The notes under the pieces were generated by a model. That model was not told the DNA's origin. It searched no databases and saw only the letters and a program-made list of their open reading frames with translations. From positions 186,001-250,000 of the forward strand of contig QZFT01000067.1 of the NCBI GenBank assembly GCA_003600225.1: DNA of 64,000 nucleotides, given 5' to 3'. Shown here piece by piece: positions 12,289-19,956 of the stretch. Positions within the stretch are counted from its first letter, which is position 1; each line of letters starts with the position of its first letter. The DNA is from Pseudonocardiaceae bacterium YIM PH 21723. GTDB lineage: Bacteria > Actinomycetota > Actinomycetes > Mycobacteriales > Pseudonocardiaceae. Made by a program: the position numbers and the translations under genes.

Positions 12289-12478
12289 GAGTGTTCCCCT
12301 CAATTCCGAGCACACAGACACCCCTGCCCGGGACAAGTCCGCCCGGCAGGGGTCTCGGCTTCCAGCCTACGTGTCCGCTGCCACCCGTTTTCTGCCGACC
12401 CGATCGGCTGATGCAGCCTGCGGAGTCATCCCGGCGGCCCAATGATCGAAGGTCGGGGCGGATTCGGGGAGGTCAAGG

Positions 12479-12703
12479 GTGGCGAAGGCGTGTGAGCTCA
12501 CCAACCGGGCGGCGGCGCTGGCGGAGGAGGATCCGGCGCAGGCCAGGCCGGGCCGCTGGAGCCGGTACGGCCGGACCTGCCCGCCACGCCCGGGCAGTCG
12601 GCTCGCCGCTGGGCGTGGATCGCGGCCGGAGTGGTCGACCTGCTGATCGCCGGAGTGGTGTTCTTCGCCGCCGGTGGCGCCCGCAGGCTACGCCGCCCTG
12701 TAC
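12479..12703 (+). pseudogene. Decayed 5' copy of the adjacent channel gene
   Basis: Two short stretches resemble the start of the protein encoded at 12838. From GTG 12479 the frame reads ELTNRAAALAEEDPAQAR (intact gene: ELTNRAVGLVNEDPAQAR). From 12556, in another frame, LEPVRPDLPATP and then AGVVFFAAGGARR match LEPERPTLSTPP and AGVVFFAAGGARR at residues 91-135 of the intact protein. About 70 residues between the two matches are deleted and the frame has shifted. The binding-protein and channel domains are absent. This is a remnant of a tandem duplicate of the channel gene that kept only the anchor region. Confidence 0.8.
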
Positions 12704-12705
12704 GC

Positions 12706-12782
12706 CTGAACGTGGCTTTCACCAACTTAGACGGGCTGAACGTGGCTTTCACCAAGCTGAACTTGGTGAAAGCCACGTTCAG
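12706..12782. repeat. CTGAACGTGGCTTTC palindrome (family 2)
   Basis: CTGAACGTGGCTTTCACCAA occurs at 12706-12725 and again at 12736-12756, followed by the exact reverse complement at 12762-12782. The second and third units form a perfect 21-bp stem with a 5-nt loop. A related element lies at 34397-34475. It sits between the pseudogene and the intact channel gene. Confidence 0.85.
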
Positions 12783-12837
12783 GGCAAGGGGCGGATAGCT
12801 GGACCAGGTGACGACCCCACCTCACTAGCCTGCGCGC

Positions 12838-15378
12838 ATGTCGAGCGCGGTCGAACTCACCAATCGGGCAGTGGGACTGGTCAACGAGGACCCGGCGCAG
12901 GCCCGCCGGCTCCTGGGCGAGGCCCTCGCGGCGGACTTCAGCTACGAACCGGCCTGGGCCTGGTTCGCCGCGGTCACCACCGACCGGGCGGAGCGGAAGT
13001 TCTGCCTGCAACGGGCCTGCGAGTACCGCCCCGACGCGGAGACCCGCCGCGCGCTGGCCGAACTGGACGAGGTGAGCGCACAGGCACCACCGGAGATCGC
13101 CGGATTCCTGGAACCCGAACGCCCCACCCTGTCCACCCCACCCGACCGTGGCCCGGACCGGCGCCGGCTGCGGTGGATCGGCGCCGGTGCGGTGACGCTG
13201 CTGGTCGCGGGCGTGGTGTTCTTCGCGGCGGGAGGCGCGCGGCGCAGCCCGGTGTACATCGCGGTCGCGGCCGGGATCAGTTCCGGCGTACACGACCGCG
13301 CGGTCAGCATGGTGAACAGCGTGCAGATGCAGCTGGACGAGATCAACGCCAAGGGCGGAGTCCAGGGCAGGCCGGTGGAACTGCTGGTCTTCGACGACCA
13401 CAACGACGCCGCCGAGGCCAAACGGCAGGCCGAGGCGGTCGTCGCGGATGGCCGGATCCAGCTCGTCATCGGACACATGGTCAGTGACACCGCGGCCGCC
13501 GCCGCGCCGGTCTACGCGAAGGCGGGCATCCCGGCGATCACCCCGTCCGCCACCTCGGACTCGATCACCGAATCCAGCAGGTGGTACTTCCGCAGCGTGT
13601 TCGGCAGCAAGGACGAGGGCCGGTTCCAGGCCACCTACCTGGCCACGGTGCTCGGCGCGACCACGGCGTCGGTGGTCTGGGGCAGCGACGTCTCCGGGCA
13701 GCAGAGCCGGGACCCGTTCGTGGACACCTTCCGCCAGTTCGGCGAGATCCAGCAGGACCTGCGGATCGACTTCGACCCGGCACGCATCGACGCCTCCATC
13801 GCCGAGGCGGTGGCCCGGCTGAAGGCACAGCAGAACCCGGGGCCGATCATCGTCGCCCTGCCCGCGCTGCGCGCGGAGAAGTTCGTGGTCGCCCTGCGTG
13901 CCGCCGGGATCGAGACGCCGATCTTCGGCACGGACGCACTGGGCTCCACCGGTTTCCACGATCAGCTGACCAATTCCGCATGGGGCAGGGAACATCCGGC
14001 GGAGATCGTGCGGAACATGTACGGCGTCTCCCCGCTGCCACTGGACTCGCTGTCCGGGTCCGCGCTGGCCTGGGCGAACAGGTACCGCAAGCGGTTCGAC
14101 ATCAACCCCACCTGGTTCACCGCCACCGCGCACGAGGCCACCGAACTGGCCCTGCACGCCATGGCCGACGACCGGGTCGACCTGTCCGGAAAGGACAGTC
14201 GCAGCCAGATCCGGGAGGCCCTGGCCGCCATCGATTCACCGAAGCACTCCATCCCCGGGCTGCTCGCCCCGCTGTACTTCGAAGCCGCGGGTGGCGCGCA
14301 CTTCCCCATCTCCGTGGTGCGCAGCAACGGCAAGCAATACGAGTCGGCGCCGGTCCAGCTGGCCGACTACACCAGCACGCCGGGGGCCACCGTGGCCCAG
14401 GACCTGACCGACGGACGGGCGATCGCCGCGGGCGGCAAGCTGTTCGCCCGTCGGCAGGTGGTCTCCACCGGGCTGAACCTGAACGAGATCAGCGGCCTGG
14501 ACACCCGCGCGGGCACCTTCTTCGCCGACTTCTACCTGTGGCTGCGGTACACCGGCGACGACGGAGTGTCCGATGTGGAGTTCGTGAACGCGGCCAACCC
14601 GAACCTCAAGCTGGGCGCGCCCATTCGGACCTCCACAGTGGACGGTGAGACGTATCGGCTGTACCGGGTCGCCGACCGGTTCAAGGCCGACCTCGACTTC
14701 CGGCACTTCCCCTTCGACCGCCAGCGGCTGCCGATCCTGCTGCAGAACCGCTCGCTGCCGGACACCCGCGTGGTCTACGTGACCGACCGGACGATCCTGG
14801 AACAGTCCGAGGACAAGTACCTGCTCAGCGGCGCGAACAGCGAGGCGTCGATCAACAAGGTGGCCAACTGGCGGGCGACGAGCGTCGCGTTCTTCCAGCA
14901 GACCGTGGGCTCCAGCGACTCACTCGGCGACCCGAACATCGACCAGGCGGCGCAGGGCATCTTCAACAGCCAATACGCCACGCAGATCGAGATCAGCCGG
15001 GACCTGGGCCCGTTCCTGTTGAAGAACCTGCTCCCGCTGGCCCTGCTGATGTGCGTGACCTACCTGGCGCTGTACATCCCGGCGGCCGAGGGCGGTGCGA
15101 CCTCGATGGGCGTCACGGCGATCCTGTCCACCGCGGTGCTGCTCAACACGGTCACCTCCGGCCTGGGCGACATCTCGTACACGGTGGCCCTGGAATGGGG
15201 GTACTACGCCTTCATCATGCTGGCCACCGGTGTCGTGCTGGTGGCGTTGGTGCGCAAGAACCTGCACTCGGCGAAGAAGACGGTGCAGCTGCGCAGGCTG
15301 ACCCTGGGTGCCCGGATCGCCTACCCGCTCTACGTGGCGGGCGTGGCCATCACCTACTGCCTGCTCTACGCCGGCTGA
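12838..15378 (+). CDS. Periplasmic-binding-protein/pentameric ligand-gated ion channel fusion
   Basis: An 846-aa membrane receptor. Residues 1-80 form TPR-like helices without a signal peptide, so they should be cytoplasmic. A membrane anchor spans about 112-132 (GAGAVTLLVAGVVFFAAGGA). Residues 138-505 are a type-I periplasmic binding protein of the Leu/Ile/Val type (DEINAKGGVQGRPVELLVFD; PAITPSATSD). Residues 535-725 read as the beta-sandwich ligand domain of a Cys-loop/pro-loop channel: DFYLWLRY (564-571) and the loop motif FRHFPFDRQRLPI (621-633, FPFD at 624-627). Four helices follow: M1 728-748, pore-lining M2 754-775 (TSMGVTAILSTAVLLN), M3 785-805 and M4 823-845, ending three residues later. 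Topology is consistent: N-terminus in, both sensor domains out. Inferred role: an amino-acid-like ligand gates an ion pore. Ion selectivity is not readable. The ATG has only a weak ribosome site. Confidence 0.88.
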   Translation: MSSAVELTNRAVGLVNEDPAQARRLLGEALAADFSYEPAWAWFAAVTTDRAERKFCLQRACEYRPDAETRRALAELDEVSAQAPPEIAGFLEPERPTLSTPPDRGPDRRRLRWIGAGAVTLLVAGVVFFAAGGARRSPVYIAVAAGISSGVHDRAVSMVNSVQMQLDEINAKGGVQGRPVELLVFDDHNDAAEAKRQAEAVVADGRIQLVIGHMVSDTAAAAAPVYAKAGIPAITPSATSDSITESSRWYFRSVFGSKDEGRFQATYLATVLGATTASVVWGSDVSGQQSRDPFVDTFRQFGEIQQDLRIDFDPARIDASIAEAVARLKAQQNPGPIIVALPALRAEKFVVALRAAGIETPIFGTDALGSTGFHDQLTNSAWGREHPAEIVRNMYGVSPLPLDSLSGSALAWANRYRKRFDINPTWFTATAHEATELALHAMADDRVDLSGKDSRSQIREALAAIDSPKHSIPGLLAPLYFEAAGGAHFPISVVRSNGKQYESAPVQLADYTSTPGATVAQDLTDGRAIAAGGKLFARRQVVSTGLNLNEISGLDTRAGTFFADFYLWLRYTGDDGVSDVEFVNAANPNLKLGAPIRTSTVDGETYRLYRVADRFKADLDFRHFPFDRQRLPILLQNRSLPDTRVVYVTDRTILEQSEDKYLLSGANSEASINKVANWRATSVAFFQQTVGSSDSLGDPNIDQAAQGIFNSQYATQIEISRDLGPFLLKNLLPLALLMCVTYLALYIPAAEGGATSMGVTAILSTAVLLNTVTSGLGDISYTVALEWGYYAFIMLATGVVLVALVRKNLHSAKKTVQLRRLTLGARIAYPLYVAGVAITYCLLYAG

Positions 15379-15395
15379 GCCTGCACAATGGGCAG

Positions 15396-15911
15396 GTGAG
15401 CAACCCCGCGGACATCGACGACCTGGCCAACTGGGACGGTGACTACCACGAGCTGTGCCTGGAACTGGACCGCGGCGACGACGTCCAGCTCCAGCGCACA
15501 CTCGACGCCGTGGTCCGGGTGGCGGGTATCCGGGCCTCCCGGATGCCCACGGTCGCGGCCGAGCTGCGGGAGCACGACGGGGCGCGGGCCGTCACCGGCC
15601 GGTACCCCGGCGGCCCGATCGTCTGCGGCCTGTACCTGAACGAGTTCCCGGAGGAAGGCCTGGACCAGCTGACACTGTTCCTGCCCGGCAACGCGCTGGA
15701 CCGGATCGAGCAGGGCAGCAGGTCGCTGGAGTGGCTGACCGGCATCGCCCGCGAGACGTATCCGGAGAGCAGGTTCCGGCTGGCGGTCATCGGCGTCGAG
15801 CTGGACTACGTCTCGACCGCGGAGCTGGCGGGCAGGATTCCGGAGAAGCGCGGCGTGGGCTACCTGATGCCGGTCGCCGGCGAGCTGCTGCACTTCCCCG
15901 CCAACGACTAG
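15396..15911 (+). CDS. Hypothetical cytosolic protein downstream of channel
   Basis: A 171-aa soluble protein not recognised as a known family. It has no signal peptide or membrane segment, an acidic N-terminus (NPADIDDLANWDGDYHELCLELD) and a mixed alpha/beta body (GRYPGGPIVCGLYLNEFPEE; RLAVIGVELDYVS). GTG 15396 begins 17 nt after the channel stop, so the two are probably one transcript, and it may be a cytosolic partner of the channel's N-terminal domain (inference only). Alternative starts upstream would overlap the channel gene in another frame. It converges on the TetR gene 10 nt away. Confidence 0.75.
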   Translation: MSNPADIDDLANWDGDYHELCLELDRGDDVQLQRTLDAVVRVAGIRASRMPTVAAELREHDGARAVTGRYPGGPIVCGLYLNEFPEEGLDQLTLFLPGNALDRIEQGSRSLEWLTGIARETYPESRFRLAVIGVELDYVSTAELAGRIPEKRGVGYLMPVAGELLHFPAND

Positions 15912-15921
15912 CTGCGCGGCA

Positions 15922-16560
15922 CTACTTCCGCCGAGTGCGCAGCCGCGGTTTCTGCTCCAAATTGGACAGTCCGTTCCAGGCCAGGTTGACCAGGTGCGCC
16001 ACCACCTCGTCCTTACCCGGTTTGCGCGAGTCCAGCCACCACTGCCCGGTCAGGGCGACCATGCCGACGAGCGCCTGGCCGTACAGCGGCGCCAGTTTCG
16101 GGTCGAGGCCACGCGCCTTGAACTGCTCGGCGAAGATGTTCTCCACCCGGGCGGCGATGTCGAACAGCAGCCCGGAGAAGTTGGCGGTGGAGGCAGCGAC
16201 CGGTGAGTCCCGCACCAGGATCCGGAAGCCGTCCGCCGAGCTGTCGATGTAGTCCAGCAGCGCGTGCGCGGCCTTCTCGATCAGCACCCGGGGATGCTCC
16301 AGCTCACCGCTGCGGGACCGGGCGTCGCCGATCGAGGTGTAGAGCATCTCCATGATCACCTGGAGTTCGCGGTCCACCACGACGGCGTAGAGGCCTTCCT
16401 TGCCGCCGAAGTGCTCGTAGACGACGGGCTTGCTCACCGACGCCCGGGAGGCGATCTCCTCGATCGAGGTGCCTTCGACGCCCTTCTCCGCGAAGAGCGC
16501 GCGGCCGATGTTCAGCAGTTGCTCGCGCCGTTCCGCACCGGTCATCCGTACGCGCGCCAC
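15922..16560 (-). CDS. TetR-family transcriptional regulator
   Basis: A 212-aa one-component repressor-type protein. Residues 8-55 carry the TetR helix-turn-helix (RREQLLNIGRALFAEKGVEG, then SKPVVYEHFGGKEGLY). The rest is an all-helical ligand/dimer domain with a Trp pair (TGQWWLDSRKPG). It lies 71 nt downstream of the desaturase on the same strand and is the natural candidate to bind the operators at 17654-17680 and/or the inverted repeat at 16582-16614. Its position between mfd and glmU matches M. tuberculosis Rv1019, a TetR regulator at the same place in the conserved block. The effector is unknown. Confidence 0.9.
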   Translation of the reverse strand: MARVRMTGAERREQLLNIGRALFAEKGVEGTSIEEIASRASVSKPVVYEHFGGKEGLYAVVVDRELQVIMEMLYTSIGDARSRSGELEHPRVLIEKAAHALLDYIDSSADGFRILVRDSPVAASTANFSGLLFDIAARVENIFAEQFKARGLDPKLAPLYGQALVGMVALTGQWWLDSRKPGKDEVVAHLVNLAWNGLSNLEQKPRLRTRRK

Positions 16561-16581
16561 GACTGCCTCATCTCATCCGGT

Positions 16582-16614
16582 GTCCCGTCGGACTCCTACA
16601 TCATCCGACGGGAC
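16582..16614. promoter_or_regulatory. 11-bp inverted repeat upstream of TetR gene
   Basis: GTCCCGTCGGA (16582-16592) and TCCGACGGGAC (16604-16614) are perfect complements around an 11-nt loop. It lies between the desaturase stop and the TetR start. No T-tract follows, so it could be either a TetR autoregulation operator or an attenuating hairpin. Confidence 0.5.
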
Positions 16615-16631
16615 GCCAATTACCACCTAAT

Positions 16632-17591
16632 CTAATGTGCTTTGACCGAGATCTTGGCGAGCCGTTCCGGCGAAGTCCACTTGACATTCGTGACCCAGCC
16701 GAACTTCTCGAACATCCAGATGATCCGGGCCGAGATGTCCAGCTGACCACGCAGAACGCCGTGCCGGGCGGAGGTCGGGTCGGCGTGATGCAGGTTGTGC
16801 CAGGACTCGCCCATGCTGACCAGCGCGAGCGGCCAGACGTTGGCGGCCTTGTCCCGGCTGTTGAACGGCCGGTCGCCGACCAGGTGGCAGATGGAGTTGA
16901 CCGACCAGGTCACGTGGTGCAGCAGCGCGATGCGGACCAGGCTCGCCCAGAAGAACGCGGTCACCGCGCCCCACCAGGACCAGGTGATCAGGCCGCCGAG
17001 GATCGCGGGGGCGATCAGGGTGAGCAGGGTCAGCGGCAGGAACAGCCGGTTGACCAGCGCGATGTCCTTGTCGGCCAGCAGATCCGGCGCGAAGCGCTCG
17101 GCGTTGGTCTGCTCACGGTCGAACATCCAGCCCATGTGTGCGTGCCACGCGCCCTTGGCGATACCCAGCGGCGAGCTGCCGTGCAGCCACGGCGAGTGCG
17201 GGTCGCCCTCGCGGTCGGAGAAGGCGTGGTGACGCCGGTGGTCGGCCACCCAGGTGATCACCGGCCCCTGCACGGCCATGCTGCCCTGGCAGGCCAGGAA
17301 GATGCGCAGCCAGCGCTTGGCCTTGAAACCGCCGTGGGTGAAGTACCGGTGGAACCCGATCGTGATGCCGAGACCGGTGAAGTAGTAGAAGAACACCGCC
17401 AGCGCGACGTCGACCCAGCCGAGACCCCATCCCCAGGCGAAGGGTACGGCGGCGATGAGTGCCAGCAGCGGCACCATCAGGAAGACGAAGACGGTCGCGT
17501 TCGCCAAGGGTCCCCTTGGCTCGATGAGCATCGGCTTGGCGCTCTTGCCGGGTGCGTCCGGCTTCGTCGCGGCTTCGGTTGCAATGGTCAT
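16632..17591 (-). CDS. Membrane acyl-CoA/fatty acid desaturase
   Basis: A 319-aa di-iron integral membrane desaturase. All three histidine boxes are present: HRYFTH (HX4H), HRRHH (HX2HH) and HNLHH. Hydrophobic pairs at about 30-75 and 180-225 fit the four-helix delta-9 desaturase fold, and DREGDPHSPWL and HHVTWSVNSICH are family landmarks. It should introduce a cis double bond into acyl-CoA (stearoyl type, DesA3-like), adjusting membrane fluidity. ATG 17591 is preceded by an upstream region with two tandem palindromes, and a TetR gene follows, pointing to lipid-responsive control. Whether it uses acyl-CoA or phospholipid acyl chains cannot be decided here. Confidence 0.93.
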   Translation of the reverse strand: MTIATEAATKPDAPGKSAKPMLIEPRGPLANATVFVFLMVPLLALIAAVPFAWGWGLGWVDVALAVFFYYFTGLGITIGFHRYFTHGGFKAKRWLRIFLACQGSMAVQGPVITWVADHRRHHAFSDREGDPHSPWLHGSSPLGIAKGAWHAHMGWMFDREQTNAERFAPDLLADKDIALVNRLFLPLTLLTLIAPAILGGLITWSWWGAVTAFFWASLVRIALLHHVTWSVNSICHLVGDRPFNSRDKAANVWPLALVSMGESWHNLHHADPTSARHGVLRGQLDISARIIWMFEKFGWVTNVKWTSPERLAKISVKAH

Positions 17592-17653
17592 GGGATTGCT
17601 ACCTCAGATTTCTGCGGCCTGGAGCCGGGGACTCGGGGGGCTTAACCTACGGC

Positions 17654-17680
17654 TACGGAACCGTAACCTACGCAAGCGTA
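17654..17680. promoter_or_regulatory. Tandem TACGsAAsCGTA operators before desaturase
   Basis: TACGGAACCGTA (17654-17665) and TACGCAAGCGTA (17669-17680) are near-perfect 12-bp palindromes, 15 bp centre to centre, 63-90 bp upstream of the desaturase start. Two phased copies of one pattern suggest cooperative binding of a TetR dimer pair. The likely binder is the protein encoded at 15922, which is inferred from proximity. Confidence 0.65.
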
Positions 17681-18029
17681 AGTAAGGTTCTCCTCCCCGT
17701 CACCCCTCTGTGGCGAAGTCACAGCGTGTCGGCAGTTCCCGGGCGTGTCGGTGGTGCGGTCCCCCAGCATTCGCAGCCGGATGGGCAAATGGTTCTCCGT
17801 TGGCGAAACGATCCGATATAGGTAGCTCGTCAAGACCTCGGAAGTTTGCTTGAATGCGTACTGCCAGATGACATCCGGACGTCGGACGGTCACCCAGGCG
17901 CAAACTCGGCCCTGCTCCGCTTGCGCCGTCGGGGTAGGAATGGCGGCCAGTTGAGTGGTGCATGGCGCCTGTCAGACCCGGCTCATGGAACGATGTGCCG
18001 GCGGGTAGCCTGGGCAGGGCAAGCCCCGG
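17681..18029. other. Intergenic stretch without recognisable gene
   Basis: Frames here are short, show no family resemblance and lack ribosome sites. The left part should contain the desaturase promoter (minus strand) and the right part the tRNA promoter (plus strand). I saw no repeat or hairpin. Confidence 0.5.
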
Positions 18030-18101
18030 TCCCCCGTGGTGTAACTGGCAGCACCTTTGATTTTGGTTCAAATAGACCAGGTTCGAATCCTGGCGGGGGA
18101 G
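18030..18101 (+). tRNA. tRNA-Gln (anticodon UUG)
   Basis: A 72-nt cloverleaf: acceptor TCCCCCG (18030-18036) with CGGGGGA (18094-18100), discriminator G, D-arm with AACTGGCA loop, anticodon stem TTTGA/TCAAA with loop TTTTGGT (anticodon TTG), and T-arm CCAGG-TTCGAAT-CCTGG. CCA is not encoded. A Gln tRNA beside glmU is common in actinobacteria. Confidence 0.95.
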
Positions 18102-18147
18102 CTCTCACACAGCGTCCTTGGCGGCATACGGTGAGTTGGGCGAGGGG

Positions 18148-19920
18148 GTGTTACTCCTGCACCACGACGTGTTCGGCCTGACGGCAGGGGTGGACATCAC
18201 GCCTCCCCGGCTGGCCGAGTTATCCGACGCCTGGCTGCTGGGCCGTACCCGCGAACTCGTGGCGATCGCCCAGCGCAGTGAACACGAGGCCCAGCTTTCG
18301 GCGGCCCGGGAGACCGACGCCCTGCTCGAAGAGGCCCGCCGCCGCGGTGAACCCAAAGTGGTCGGCCAGATGCTCCGCAGCTGCGCCAACATCCGCATCT
18401 TCATCCCCGCACTGGTCGAAGCCGCCGATCCGCTGCTGGATGAGCTGCTCATGCACTCACGCAGGCATGGGTTGCTGGTCCTGGAAGCGGGCGCGCACGC
18501 GTTGCGCGGCCGCCGGGCGTTGCAGTCCGGCAGCGAGGACGGCGCGCTCACCGAGGCCGCCATCGCGCTCGCCATGCTGGACGAGAACCTGCTGCCGGAC
18601 ACCTGGCTGGGCCAGCAGCGCACCTGGGAACGCATCCTGGCCACCGTGCTGGTGGACATCGGCACCGTGCTCACCCAGCTCGGCGTCTACGAGCTGGCCG
18701 ACGAGGTCATGGCCCGGGCGCACCACTGGGTCCGGGAAAGCGGCGGGCCACACGAGATCTCGGTCCACCTGATCAACCGATGTCGGCTGCTGATCGGCTG
18801 GGGACTGCGCCTGGAACGCGTCGGCAAGGTCGTGGAGGCCGCCGACCGGTTCGCCACCGCGTCGGCCATCGCCATCGCCGTCGAGGGACCGTGGCGGGAC
18901 TCGCTGTTCCCCCGCCGCGACGACCGCCCCGCCTGCGCGCAGGTGCCGATCCTCGGCGCCGCCCGGGCACTCGCCCACCCCGGCGAGCTGCACATCGACT
19001 CGCTGTACGAACTGCTCGGCGACTCCATGTACGCCCGGGAACTGATCGTCGTGTCCATCGGCCTCGCCCGCTGCCTGGAGAACGCCAGCCGGCCCCGCGA
19101 GGCGGCGCAGGTGCTGGCCAGCACCCGCAAGCACCTGGACGACGACACCTCCGAGCCGACGCTGCGCATCTCCCTGGTCCGCGAGTTCGCCCGGCTCTCG
19201 GGCACCGACGGCGGCCAGGAGACCAGCGCCGCGCTGGCCCACTACGCCACCGAGCTGGAGAGCGAGCTGTGGGCGCTGCGCGAGGCCCGCATCGCCACCC
19301 TGCTGACCAGGCTGGAGCACGAGCGGCTGACCAGGGAACACGGCGCGATCACCGCGCAGGCGTTCCAGGACCCGCTGACCGGCCTGCCCAACCGCCGGGC
19401 GCTGGACGACGCCATCCAGGGGGTGATCGCGCAGGCCGCGGGCACCCCGATGGCGGTGGCGCTGGTCGACATGGACGGCTTCAAGGGCGTCAACGACCGG
19501 CACTCGCACGCCGAGGGCGACAACGTGCTGCGCATCGTCGCCTGCACCCTGCGCGACGCGCTGCGCACCGACGACACGGTGTGCCGCTACGGCGGCGACG
19601 AGTTCGTCGTGCTGCTGCCGGGCGCCACGCTGAACGCGGCCGAGGCGGCTCTGCAGCGCGCGGTCTACGCCGTCGCCGCGCTGCCGACCTCGCTGTCCCG
19701 GAACGTGACGCTGTCCGTCGGTGTCGTGCCGGTCCGTGCGCACGAACCGAGCGCCGAGGTGCTGTCCCGCGCCGACGAGGCGATGTACCTGGCCAAACGG
19801 CAGGGCGGCAGCCGCGTCGTCGCGGTCCGCGGCAGCCTCTCCACGATGCCGGAACAGGCTGGGCACAACAACAATCGGGGTGGCCACGCCCCGACTCTGT
19901 TGCCCCGCACCGCGTCGTAG
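18148..19920 (+). CDS. GGDEF diguanylate cyclase with helical-repeat sensor
   Basis: A cytosolic protein of about 590 aa. The C-terminal GGDEF domain should make cyclic di-GMP from two GTP. It has DPLTGLPNRRAL at its start, the signature YGGDEF encoded at 19588-19605, and an allosteric I-site RxxD (RTDD) just upstream, so product inhibition is expected. The N-terminal 380 residues are all-helical with TPR-like pairs and no membrane segment, so signal input is intracellular. The start is uncertain: TTG 18118, GTG 18148 and GTG 18169 are in frame and none has a well-spaced ribosome site. It lies 47 nt after tRNA-Gln. Confidence 0.88.
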   Translation: MLLLHHDVFGLTAGVDITPPRLAELSDAWLLGRTRELVAIAQRSEHEAQLSAARETDALLEEARRRGEPKVVGQMLRSCANIRIFIPALVEAADPLLDELLMHSRRHGLLVLEAGAHALRGRRALQSGSEDGALTEAAIALAMLDENLLPDTWLGQQRTWERILATVLVDIGTVLTQLGVYELADEVMARAHHWVRESGGPHEISVHLINRCRLLIGWGLRLERVGKVVEAADRFATASAIAIAVEGPWRDSLFPRRDDRPACAQVPILGAARALAHPGELHIDSLYELLGDSMYARELIVVSIGLARCLENASRPREAAQVLASTRKHLDDDTSEPTLRISLVREFARLSGTDGGQETSAALAHYATELESELWALREARIATLLTRLEHERLTREHGAITAQAFQDPLTGLPNRRALDDAIQGVIAQAAGTPMAVALVDMDGFKGVNDRHSHAEGDNVLRIVACTLRDALRTDDTVCRYGGDEFVVLLPGATLNAAEAALQRAVYAVAALPTSLSRNVTLSVGVVPVRAHEPSAEVLSRADEAMYLAKRQGGSRVVAVRGSLSTMPEQAGHNNNRGGHAPTLLPRTAS

Positions 19921-19956
19921 GATCAGCTTTGTCTTTGCCCCTCAGAAGGGATCTGC

